DNA from: Volvox africanus
Taxonomy: Eukaryota > Chlorophyta > Chlorophyceae > Chlamydomonadales > Volvocaceae
Length of the DNA: 64,000 nt
Assembly (NCBI GenBank): GCA_030268105.1
Contig: BSDZ01000011.1
Location: 1,550,001 to 1,614,000, forward strand
Direction: 5' to 3'
Notes under the pieces: model-generated
What the model was told of the DNA's origin: nothing
Seen by the model: the letters and a program-made list of their open reading frames with translations, nothing else
Database searches by the model: none
In this document: positions 32,119 to 42,806 of the stretch, one piece after another
Layout: each line of letters starts with the position of its first letter
Position numbering within the stretch: position 1 is the first letter of the stretch
Translations under genes and position numbers: made by a program

Positions 32119-33354
32119 CTATTTCGGCTGAGGTACAAACGGTGGCAGTAACGGGCAATCCTTCGTAGGATGACTCTCCACGCACCGTAGACAAACATTG
32201 GCCGCTTTCCGACGCTCGAACTCGGAACGATTGCAATTCCATTTTGGCATAAACGAGTCATCCGTGTGAGTCCGCTTCGCATTGGGGTCAGAGTGCTGTG
32301 CGGCTGCTAACGACGGCGCACCACCACACTTCCTACTCTTAGCCGGGTCCGAGCTCGGACCTGCTCCTCCTGACCCGAGGACACCCGAGCTAGCGCCCCC
32401 GCGCGCCTGGCGTTGCCGGTTTCTGCGTCGCGTTGCGGCAGTAGGCGTGGGGCGGGTCGCTCCGAGTTCCTGGTCGAGAGCTATAGCTTCCCCAAGCGGA
32501 TCCTGCACTTGCACGGCATTTGCACGAGGGACAGACTTGACTTCTTCCTCACCGGCAAGGAGTCGTATCTCCGTACCCTTAGCAAAAGTGACCAAGGCAT
32601 CATACGACTTGATCAGCACCCCAGCCAAGTCAGTAGCGCACCATTTAGCCAAAAGTTTCGTCAGGCCTCGCTTAAACCAAAAGACACACTCGGTTTCAGT
32701 GAGATCAGCAATGGGGGTCACAAGTGCTTCGAAGCGTGACTGGTACGCAGGTACATTTTCACCCCGACGCATGTGGTAGCTACTGGCTGCCAAAACCTTA
32801 CGAGCTTCCACATCACGTGCTTGAACCTCAGTAGCAAACCGTGCGAGCAAAGCGGCGATCATCTCGTCAAAAGTATAGTCGCCCTGGGCGGTGGTCCATT
32901 CGCGATATCAGTCCTTCGCTGAGCCCTTGAGAGTGTTACCAACGAAGAGACACCTGATACCATCATTATCGCCACCATGAACAGCCTGGAGATACTTTTT
33001 AGCGTCACGCACGTACGCACGAGTTGCATCGGCTATGCTATGTCCTGCTGTCTTTTCAGTCAGCGAGATATTGAGCCTAGGAACGGGAATTGACAATCTC
33101 ATCACCTCAGGGATGTCATCATGCCCTCGAGCTTGAGGTAATGGCAGAACCCTTGGTCCAGCAGTGTTGTCCATATTCGTATTAACTGCTGAATGCGGCA
33201 CAATTAAGTGAGCAGGGGTCTGATGGACAAGGGGCTCTTGAGTGGCTCGCGTGCCAACAGTCTCAAGACCTCTATCCGGTGCTCTAGCAGCCACAACAAA
33301 ATCGGGTTGGCTAGCTAGGCTAGTGTGTGGCGTATCGTCATGTTCCGTGGACAT
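32119..33354 (-). pseudogene. Gypsy-1c gag, broken
   Basis: Same protein as Gypsy-1a gag, starting MSTEHDDTPH. The frame is interrupted near 32865-32907, where the KDWYRNWT region is altered and a stop occurs, and then continues to the zinc knuckle (CLRCVESHPTKDC). It is more diverged from 1a and 1b than they are from each other. It ends in the same TAG GGG. Confidence 0.85.
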
Positions 33355-33798
33355 GGAGCACGAAGCGATACCCTAGGTTTGCGTAATAGAAGCCGACTTC
33401 TATCGCAAAGGCAAGAGTACAAAGTGATTCGGTGAGCCTACCGACAGTACTCTTGAGAAGATTCAGTAAACTCAGCAAGTACTTGCCCAGCTGAGTCCTG
33501 ATCTCCGTAGTTTGGGCGATGAGAGTCGCCAACTGGTCCGGACGAAAGCCGGTCTCAGTCGCCGCGGCAAGCAATGCCAGTGCACTGAGATTACCTGCGA
33601 CTCAGAGCGTACACTTACACAACAAGTGCAGCAATCTAAGCAAAAGCAATTAAACAATTACAAACCGGAAGCGGCGGCGTCCAAAACGGCGCGGCCTAGG
33701 TCTTCGGCAAAAGTATCTAGCAGTCCTCGTGGTTCGTCGCTGGAACTCGCCATAGAAAGAGCCTACTTCCGATTAGACAAAGAGAGACAGTTAGGCAA

Positions 33799-33817
33799 CG
33801 AACCTGTCTCGATACCA
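33799..33817 (-). promoter_or_regulatory. Gypsy-1c primer-binding site
   Basis: TGGTATCGAGACAGGTTCG on the minus strand, as in the other two copies. Confidence 0.75.
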
Positions 33818-33820
33818 ATT

Positions 33821-34654
33821 TGTTGTACCTCTCCTTCGTGTTTGCTCATAAGTATCTGCACATCTGAAGGCTTTGGACACCGATGCGCGAGCACTTGCAA
33901 GTACAGCAAGGCAAGCGCGAGCAAACAGAGACAGCGGAAGACTTCAAGACGAAGAGAGATATAACTTACGGTCTTACAGATCGGAATGATGCAATGGACG
34001 TAATCGCCGTCAGCGCCGGAAGCAAGCAATCATCACGCGGCGGTGATTAGCGAAGTTCAGGCTTAGCTCGGGCTAAGTAGAATAGCGTATAGTAATAATA
34101 GCGTAGAACACACAAGTGTTCTCCAGTATCGAATGTCTTATCTTGCTTAGCCGTCCTCGCATCTGTTATACTCGCAGCATCGCAATGTCGTACGATTCAC
34201 ACTAGGAGGCCGATCCTAAGTGTGACAACCCTACTGCGTATAGGCGATGTCCAAGCATAACAACGTATAAGCCTTTCCGGCATTCGCATGATGCAAGGGT
34301 CCGAATAATGATATTCGGTTGCAAGGCATGCATCACGACGAGTGCGGCGCTCTCAACGTGTGCTGTAATGAAGTAATATTATATCAGATAATATTACTTA
34401 TCGTTTCATAGCACGAGCATAATGCACACTTCAATGATTCGGTATTTCATGCATGCTAGGCGGATTTGCCATGATGCGATGTCGCGATGGATAATGATAA
34501 CATGCCAAATGCATATATAAATGTATGCGAATACATTTATATCATGCAGGTTCATTCATATGCAATAATCATTCATGCATTCATCAAGATAACACTTCAC
34601 CTTGTAGGGTCGCATCGACCTACGCATCGGCGGGAAATGAACTGTAGCACAACA
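33821..34654 (-). repeat. Gypsy-1c LTR
   Basis: TGTTGTACCTC ... TGTAGCACAACA, 834 bp, the most diverged of the Gypsy-1 LTRs. Together with 31236-32059 it forms a large inverted repeat with a 1.8-kb spacer. Two of its hairpins carry compensatory changes (34198-34224 and about 34310-34327). Confidence 0.9.
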
Positions 34655-35500
34655 TCTCTCTTCCTGGGTATGGAGGTAGAGCGCAACAAAGCAGGGGGTG
34701 AGCTGAAGCTTACGCAGCGGCGTTATGCTGCGGAGTTGTTGCAGCGGTTCGGGATGGCTGAGGCCAAGGAACAGTCAATTCCCCTGAGCCCTACGGTTGA
34801 TCTTAGAGCAGCAAAAGAGGATGAGCCGGTGCTTGAGGATGCGACGCATTTTCGTGCGTTAATTGGTAGCCTGATGTATTTGGCGACCTGCACGCGTCCC
34901 GACATTACCCAGGCTGTCTACATGCTGGCAAGGTTCATGTCGGCACCTACCCAGACTCACTGGGAAGCAGCTAAGGGTGTTCTGAGATACGTGAAAGGCA
35001 CGATGAAGTTTGGGCTGCACTACAAGCGTGGCAGTTTAGTTGTTGATGGCTATTCTGACGCAGATTGGGCCAAGGACCGTGATAGGCGTCGGTCCACCAC
35101 GGGTTTCGTCTTCCTAATGAATGGTACAGCAATCAGCTGGAAGAGCCGATTGCAGCCAACTGTTGCAACGTCGTCCGTGGAGGCGGAATACATGGCCGCG
35201 GCGTTCACCACACGTGAGGCGCTGTGGATTTGCAAGCTCCTGTATGATTTGGGAATGGAGCAGGAGTGTGTGCGCATCTGGGATGACAACCAGGGTGCAC
35301 TGAGCCTGATCAAGAATCCGGTTTCTTCGGAACGGTCAAGGCATATTGATGTGGCTCACCACTTTGTCAGGGAGCGAGCTGAGCGCGGCGAGGTCAAGTT
35401 TGATTACTGTCCTACAGAGAGCATGGTGGCAGACGTGATGACGAAGCCACTAGCTGACAAGAAATTCGCCGAGTTCAGAACCGTGATGGGTGTGCGCTGA
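34655..35500 (+). pseudogene. Copia-3 pol fragment: end of RT and RNase H
   Basis: The frame enters just after the RT catalytic region at FLGMEVERN and runs through YLATCTRPDI, the RNase H motifs GYSDADWAKD and SSVEAEYMA, and the C-terminal MVADVMTKPL. It ends with TGA after GVR. It is cut on the left by the Gypsy-1c LTR; integrase and most of RT are absent. Sequence differs from Copia-1. It could be the distal end of Copia-2, but about 600 codons would be missing between 20569 and here, and the LTR starts do not match, so I keep it separate. Confidence 0.85.
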
Positions 35501-35530
35501 GTGAAGGCGGACGATAATGGTGTTCCGTCC

Positions 35531-35699
35531 GAGGGGGTGTGTTGAATATCGGTCGGAACAATAGTGGAAACCATGCGCGATAGACAGGACAAATGCGAGT
35601 ACGGCATTGGTACGAATGTCTATTCTCCCTATTATGTGGAGTCAGTGCGATATGCTAAGACTTGAGCACTTATGTAACAAAGTACGGAGTTGCTTCCCT
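35531..35699 (+). repeat. Copia-3 polypurine tract and start of its 3' LTR
   Basis: GAGGGGGTG (35531-35539) is followed by TGTTGAATATCGG at 35540, a typical copia LTR start. The LTR seems to run only a short way before Gypsy-3 LTR sequence begins. The boundary is not resolved. Confidence 0.5.
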
Positions 35700-36177
35700 G
35701 TCCGACTGCCTGTCGCATTCCAACAGGCTTAATCATTATTATACACGGATATCGGCGGTACGCGTTAGGGTTGATCACACTTAGGGATTGGCGATCTGGT
35801 GTGAGTTGTACCGTGTACCGATATCGCGAGTATAATAGGTGCGAGGGTGACCGAATAGAAAGGAGAACATTATCCGACATCGCATTTGAATGCTCATCGA
35901 AGCTGTTGCTTTTAATAACTGTTATGTTGAGACGTTTTCGGCCTGAGCTGTGCCCGAGCCTCGCTATCAGCCATGTGATGATCGCCTGTCATCGGTTCTG
36001 ATGGCCGAACATATCGCTTTCATCTATAAATCATTGTAAGTTGAATCTTGCCCTTGAGTCTTCCGCTGCCTATATCATCGCATCCGAGTGCTTTGCTGTC
36101 CTATAAGCACTCCGGCACTAGTGTCTAACGCCCAGACGCGCAGACATTTGTATGAGCAACGAAGGAGAGATTTAACA
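35700..36177 (+). repeat. Diverged Gypsy-3 LTR (related to the Gypsy-1 LTR)
   Basis: Blocks such as CGAGTATAATAGGTGCGAGG, GTGATGATCGCCTG, AGTCTTCCGCTG and CAGACGCGCAGACA align in order with the 3' two-thirds of the Gypsy-1 LTR. It ends ...GATTTAACA at 36177 and is joined directly to gag sequence without primer-binding site or leader. The left edge is uncertain. Confidence 0.65.
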
Positions 36178-39100
36178 AAGACATGGTATGACCAATGGAC
36201 ACTGCACGGGAAACCTTCACGTCTGATGAGTTGACTGCCGCTTTGCTTGCACGCTTTGCCCCGGAAGTTCGGTCACGTGATATCCAGGCACGCCATACGT
36301 TAGCCCTGGGCTCGTATCGCATGCACCCAAATGAAACGATAACCGCGTATCAATTACGTTTCGAGGCTCTTGTGACGCCTATAGCTGACCTTTCTGAAAG
36401 GGATCGCATCTTCTGGTTTCATCGAGGTCTCTTGGAATCTTTGGCTGGTGAACGTGCCAATGACTTGATGTTGAGAAAGTTTCAGTTGTATGTGGACTTG
36501 GTGCAATTTGCTCGTGGGGCTGAGATGCGTATCTCGGCTTTGAGACCTGTCCCTTGTATATCTGCCATGCAAACACAAAATCCGGCTTGTGAGACTGAGG
36601 AACCAGTGGCAGGTTACCCACGGCTGCAGTGATGGTCGTGCGCGCCGACCAGGGTCGCAGTGCTCGTGGTGGTTTTGGCCCGGGGACTCAGGGATCGACT
36701 GGCGCAGGTCCAAGCTCAGGCCCGGTGCGAGGCAAGAGGAAGGGACGTCTGCCGACTGCAGCGGCTGCACACAATGCCGACCCTGGAATGAAGCGATTGT
36801 GGACCGAGGACACATGGCTGACAAAATGGGAGTGCATGTAATCCAAAGTTGTGCGTCAGAGAAAGGAAAAGGTCTGCCTGAGATGTTCGTCGGACCATCC
36901 CACCAGGGAATCTCCGTTGTTGCCGCCTTAAACAGGCCAAAGTAGGGGATTGCCCAGGTTGGTTTGGCGGGGGTGTAGTATCCTGGGGTATCTACGGGTA
37001 GTGTCAAAGAGTGAGCGAAGATGGTCATCTTTCGATTGAGCCTTTGTAGGTTGACACAACAGATATACAACAGGGGGCTCCGCCTGGGAATGTTGAACAA
37101 GCGTGTGGGCAGTGGTCGTCAGTGCAACCAGCCGTGAGGGCACTGTTGCCTTCGGTCCTTGAACAGATCAAACGTGTAATCGAATGTTGAATTTCACTTG
37201 ATAGTCGCACTAAACGTTTGGGTTTTGACTCACTGTGTAATTTGTGTGCACCGGGTTGCACTCTCTTGTCCCTTGATTTGTTAGGCCACTCCGTTTTATT
37301 TGTCCCCTCATCTCTACATGAGCTGTCAGAGCAGCTGGCCTTTTATAAGAGATGTAGGCGTCAACGTCCGGATACTGCTGCATGTGTCCTTCTACCTGCC
37401 TATAGCTAGGGCTTGCTGGCGGGTATGCAGTGTATCTCGCGATTCAAATCGAGCACCGTGCTGGTTAACGGTGTGGATATAGCAGGTGTACCAGTTCCGT
37501 TGTTGGGACTGGTCTATGCCATTGACGTTTGGTACAAACCTCCTGCACCCCATCCTGCGGACAGAGCCCTGGCTCTGCCGATTGTTTCAAGCCCTCCCTG
37601 GGAGCATTGCTGTCGTCCGCAGAGCTGGCTCCAACAGGCAATCCTGTCCCAGTGATTCAGGTCGGCCTTGCTGGCTGAAGGCACTTGTTGATGCCGGTGC
37701 CAGTGATGACTTCATCTCTGCGGCAGAGGTGAATGCGGTGGGGTTGTCCCCACAGTCGTCGGAATGTTTGCAAGTTACCCTCACGGATAGGGGTAAGCAT
37801 CCCATTGTGGGGAGGGTCACCCTTAGCCTAAGGATAGGTCCTCTGGATGTTGTGACCTGACCTTTTGTGTTGCAAGAGCTCACAAACGCTGCAACATATA
37901 TACTGGGTCTTCGACATTACGGTAATACAGGGCTAGCCTTGACATGGAGTCTGGAACTCTTTGCGTGTGCTTGTGTAAGGTACCCTTTATGTTGTTTGTA
38001 AGTGTCGCACCAGAGGGGAGTAGGTCAGAGGCGGAGCCTGTGGTTAGCTTCACTGTGGCCATGATGGGCAAGCAAACTGAACCCAAGCCAGTCAGGTGCA
38101 AGGAAACTGTTCGAATGATTTCAAAGCCCATAGATTGCTTGTGAGGCCTCGGGTGCATTTGAATGCAACCACCGCTGAAACCTCTGTCCATCCTGAGGTC
38201 GAAGCCTTGTTGCAAGGCTATGCAGACATTTTTTGTGACATACCTGGGCTTCCACCTATGCGTCCCATCCTGTCATACCATAGCACTCGTGTCTGGAGCA
38301 CAACCTGTTTCATGACCAATGTACAGGTTAAGTCCACTGGAGTTGGACGAGGTGAAGCGTCAGGTGATGGATTTGCTCGCGAAGGGTATGATTCACCCCA
38401 GCACATCCCCTTACTTTCCACCGATATTGTTTGTCGGTAAGAAGGATGGGACTTTGCGCATGTGTATTGACTACTGGGTTTTGAATGCGACCATGATTAA
38501 AAATCGTTACCCTTTGCCGTGTGTTGATGACCTGCTGGATAAGCTGAATCTGCTTGATTGATTTGCAACAGGGGTACAATCAGATCCGCATTGCTGCATC
38601 GGACATTCCAAAAACCGCCCTTTGGTCACTTACACGGTCTTGTACACAGTCTTGTCGTTTGGGTTGACTAATCCCCCGAGACGTTTCAGGCGGATATGGA
38701 CCACATGTTCAGACCGTTTGTCGACAGGTTTATGGTATGCTACTTGGAGGACATTTTATCCTATTCCAAGATGCGTGAGGAGCATCTGGAGCATCTTAAG
38801 CTCGTGCTGGAGGTGATGAAGCAGGCGCAATTGTTTGTTAAGCGTGCCAAATACTTCTGGGTGCAGTCTCAGGTGGAGTATTCGGGCCACATTGTGTCGG
38901 CCACTGGTGTTAAGATGGACCCGCGGAAGGTCGCCGTGGTTCGTGATTGGCCCGCACCTCAGAACCTCACGGAGCTGCGAAAGTTCCTTGGCTTGACCAA
39001 CTACTTCCGTAAGTTCATTAAACACGCAAGTTTTAATCCTAGTGGCCCCACTTACGAATTTAACACGCAAGGGAGCTTTCATTTTGCTTGAGTCCTGGAC

Positions 39101-39540
39101 GTCTGAGTGTCAGCAGGGCTTTGAAGAGCTAAACCATGTCGTTGCTGACAATGTTACCCTTGCATTCCCCGATTACTCGTTACCCTTCTGTGTCGAAGTA
39201 ATGTCTGATGCTTCATTGTATGGGATTGGTGCTGTAATGTTACAGGAGGGGTGCTTTCACGAGTAAGAAGTTTTCGGGTGCGGAGACCCGTTATACCAAA
39301 GGGGAACAGAAGTTGTTGGCAGTTTTGCATGCTTTGAAAGAATGGCAGTGTTATCTTGAGGGACGTCTATTCACGCTGAAGACTGACCATAAACCCCTGT
39401 CGTTTTTGCATAGCGTCCCCACGTTGAACCGACGGCAAGCTAGGTGGATGGAGTACCTAGCTCGGTTTGACTGCACCTGGAACACATTGCCGGCCGATTT
39501 AATATCGCTGACACTCTCAGCCCACACCCGTTGCTACCCT
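36178..39540 (+). pseudogene. Gypsy-3: decayed gag-pol related to Gypsy-1
   Basis: Many frameshifts and stops, but homologous to Gypsy-1 throughout. Gag runs about 36178-36942, entering at the KDWY region and ending with a degenerate zinc knuckle CLRCSSDHPTRES. It ends PK-TAG-GGG at 36943. The pol N-terminal region follows at 37218-37409. The protease reads VDAGASDDF, so the catalytic DTG is altered. The RT catalytic box is YLEDIL instead of YLDD (about 38740). RNase H follows at 39313-39535. Homology stops after the ADTLS motif near 39540, where a Copia fragment begins in reverse. Integrase and chromodomain are lost. Older than the Gypsy-1 copies. Confidence 0.85.
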
Positions 39541-39990
39541 GCTGAAATCAGCTTTACCGTCGCCTTTGGCACCGCATAGACGTTGTTGAGCTCGATCTTC
39601 TGCCCTTTAACCATGTTGCTCCACATGGTGTAGCGACCAACATGCGTCGGCTGATGCCTTGAGCCATCATAGCCCACCACCGTAAACATATTCTCTGGCT
39701 GCACAGCTCGCACGTCCTCCAGCTCCAACACATCAATTGGTGATTTGAAACTCAGATGCCGAGTCCAGATGCCATGCGTCCGACCGTGATTTGCTTCCAA
39801 CTGCATACACACTTTTGATGGGCTCCCTGCAATCATATTTTCCTTAATTAAGTGGTTTTAAACAAGCCGCTATTAATTACTGCACTGAAGGTTGCCCCCG
39901 CCGCGTCCATGATTTCCTTGCTGCTGATCCGCCAGACGCTTCTTGCACACCCGAACGAAATGTCCAGGCTTACCGCAATAGTGTGCCCAC
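39541..39990 (-). pseudogene. Copia-1-family fragment: zinc knuckle to protease end
   Basis: On the minus strand: end of gag with the zinc-knuckle region (about 39985-39890), then the protease segment with YTMWSNMVKGQKIELNNVYAVPKATVKLISAG spread over 39640-39541. This is the part deleted from Copia-1, so the two belong to one family and together define its protease. About 54 bp of AT-rich DNA (about 39839-39892) interrupt the fragment and are flanked by CTGC, possibly a small insertion with a short duplication. Confidence 0.75.
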
Positions 39991-40971
39991 CTGCCCGACC
40001 AGAAACACCATCGCCAGGCCCCGGATCTGGACATGAATGGACAGGTGGATGTTTAGGGTTTTTAGGGATTTAGGAACCCAACCCATCTGCGACAAGGATA
40101 TATAGAGTGGATTAGCCCAGGAGGTCCTCTCTTAACCGTTCCATGCGTTCACACTCTAGTTTCACCACCTGGCGCTTACAAGATTCACAGAAACCGGTCA
40201 AGGAAACCATGGGTAGGGGCATCGTCTGCCTTTCATGAGTGCGCGAGCGTCCGTGTCAAGTATTTTACCCACACTAGGGCTTTATCCATATCTATACTTA
40301 TGAACCCACAACCTACCTACATCCATGCATGCCAGGATTTACCCATCTGATTATCACCTATACCAGAACTTACTGCCAGCTCGGGGCGTGGCATATCATG
40401 ATGGTGGGTTGTCCCTACATCAACGCCTGTCAGTCAATCCGCCCAATATAGTTTTCAAATTGCGACAGCCAATATTGGTAGCGGTGATGAGGTTTATGTC
40501 ACGAGCGTACAGGGGGCTGCATACATTTTCCGAAAGCAAATAGCATGCTACAAAAGGCCAAGCTCGCGTTTGCAAGGCTTCTACTGGGTGAGATTTAGGT
40601 CGGAACGTGCACGCTGGGGTTTACTATCGGGGACAGCAGTCAGCGAGCTGTCTCAACAGTAATGCATGACAACCGCTGCAACAAATCGGCCTCCGGTACA
40701 CTTTGACAATTATGAAGATGTACAGACCCAATGTGAATCCGCCCAAGCCTTGGGCCCGGCCAGCGAGCAGGGAGCCAGCGACTCAGTGGGATCTGTTGGT
40801 TGCCCATTCCCCTGGATGACGCATGTGAGGTTTGGACGTATTCAAGGGACTAGATGCGAAGCATAATTTGTTTAGTTTGCTTTGCGAACACTTTATCTCT
40901 TTACCTACAGTTATTGTAAAATGCTGAATTTTCAAATGCCACCAATAGGCACCGTGCGGAGACCTCAATCC
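39991..40971. other. Boundary region between retrotransposon cluster and host genes
   Basis: No domain recognised. The right part may hold the promoter and 5' leader of the glutathione S-transferase gene. In-frame upstream ATGs at 40882 and 40921 are possible alternative starts. Confidence 0.4.
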
Positions 40972-42806
40972 ATGAATCGCGGGGGCGCCCGATGCGGCGT
41001 AATAAGCAAAGCTCAGATTAAATTGTACACCAACCCTGGATCACGTGGCAAGATCACAGAATGGTGCGATTTGCTGAAGTTGTTGTTTGGCCATAACTCT
41101 TGGACGCACTTTGTCAAACAATCGCTACCTTGCTTAATTTCTTGCGGCACATATTACGTACGATTGCATTTTAGGTATCTTGCGGAGCTCAATGTTCCCC
41201 ATGAGCTCGTCTCAGTGGACATGCGACGTGGCGAGCACAAGACCCCGGCATTCTTAGCAATCAACCCGTTCGGCAAGGTATCTCAGGAATCTACCTGCAT
41301 TACTCATATTTCTCGGGCAGGCAGGCTTGATCAGTCTTTAAAATGACCCAACTCGCCACTTCCCTGCTACTGCGGGCCTTCGCTGGTCACCCGCATTTTC
41401 AATAAGGCCAAGGGGAGCCCACAACCAGCCTTCACCCTATAGAGGGATTCAGACCAGCGGCAGCGTCACTAAACCGCTTTACCGACATTTCACCAACCGC
41501 TTTAACGACAGTCGCCTCATTTGGTAATGAGTAACAACAGCCCCCGAGCTCCAACAGGCCATCCAAACCGCGTGATGATCGAGAATGCCATATGCACTTA
41601 AATGCATACAAAACCTGCATTTGCTAAATATTTATAAACAAAGTATTGCCCTGTTACTGCATGCAGGTCCCAGCAATGACGGACGGCGACCTGCCTCTCT
41701 TTGAGAGCGGCGCCATCCTGCTGCACCTGGCCAACAAGTACGGCAAGCTAAGCGACAACGAGCTGGGCACTGCGGCGCAGTGGACGCTCTTCGCCAACTC
41801 GACACTGTCAGAGGCCTTCTTCAACAACCGACAGAGGTACGGCAACCTTTCTGGCGTGTTCTTTGGCATGCTGCCCTTTGGTTGTCCAAGATGAGTTGTC
41901 TTCATGGTGCGATGAGCAGGCGGGGAGGTCAGGGCGAGGCATCGGGATTACCCGTCATCAGTTTCCATATCGCGAGCCCCACAACCTGGACGGGGCGATT
42001 TGGTCCATTAAGCCTCTTCCCGTCTTCTACCTCTCTCGGTGCAGGGCAACCCAGATGCCGGTCATGCTGCGGACACTCAACGAGCTCTTGTCTAAGAAAC
42101 CCTATCTGACGGGTGGGTAGCAACAGAACCTCCGTCTTGTCTAATCCCCGCATTGTTGACCGCATAGCTAAACGGCTCGGTGTACCAAGCCAACACGTCC
42201 TGATGTTTTTTTGTGTAGTCAACTATTCCTGTCTCTCCAATCTTGAATGTCAATGTAAGACTTTGTCAACTGGGGCTCCAGGGAGCTGCCACAGGGGGCT
42301 ATCTTTGTGCGCGTCACGGTGTGTTGATGAACGTCCACTACCGTTGCCACCAAAACAACCTGGCGACAACGTTAGTTTGTTGTCGATCCAATCCATCCGA
42401 TCCGATTGGTTCTCAGGACACAGAATCGGAAACTAGTCATGCAACAAGATCACATACCATACGGATTAACATGGGCCAGGTTCTATATCTACTTGGTAGC
42501 CCCTGGGAATCTGACGGACGCCAGTCCTTGCTCCCCTCTGATCTCGCCGGTGTCCACGCAGGTGAGGACTTCAGTGTCGGTGACATCGCGGTGGGATCCT
42601 ACTTACTGTATCTGCCGCTGTTCTTCCCCGACCTGGACCTCACTCAGTACCCAGAGGTTTGGTCGTACATGCAGCGCATCTCGGAGCGCCCCACGTGCCC
42701 CGTGCCGTACAAGGAGGCCATGGCAGGTGCGTACGGCGATGGTGGGGAAGAGCAGCAGAAGGCTGTGACTGGGTCGGTTTACAGGACGATGCAGGTTGCG
42801 GTGTAA
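40972..42806 (+). CDS. Glutathione S-transferase, five exons
   Basis: Exons 40972-41063, 41175-41277, 41667-41836, 42045-42112 and 42562-42806 have GT/AG borders and phases that close, giving about 225 residues, a normal GST length. The N-terminal thioredoxin-fold domain shows KLYTNPGSRG, with the serine a candidate for activating glutathione. It continues with NPFGKVPAM (cis-proline loop) and FESGAILLHLANKYG, the glutathione-binding ESxAI motif. The C-terminal helical domain has FSVGDIAVGSYL, the N-capping box/hydrophobic staple of GSTs. The enzyme conjugates glutathione to electrophiles, presumably in the cytosol. Start: ATG 40972 is chosen, but two in-frame upstream ATGs exist. The exact GST class was not determined. 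The gene lies just right of the retrotransposon cluster and converges with the NDUFAF5 homologue. Confidence 0.88.

Larger units (their letters stand above)
32060..34654 (-). mobile_element. Gypsy-1c: inverted, internally deleted copy
   Basis: Read on the minus strand it has a 5' LTR (34654-33821), primer-binding site (33817-33799), leader and gag. A deletion then removes most of pol: the gag/pol junction region (near 32090) is joined to a 22-bp piece of the RNase H region (32060-32081, matching about 14410-14431). That piece abuts the end of a plus-strand LTR. There is no 3' LTR in its own orientation. Confidence 0.85.

Noticed and set aside
34655..35500. Treating Copia-3 as the distal part of Copia-2
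   Set aside because: About 600 codons would be missing between the pieces and the 3' LTR start (TGTTGAATATCGG) does not match the candidate Copia-2 LTR. Kept as a separate fragment, though a large deletion cannot be excluded.
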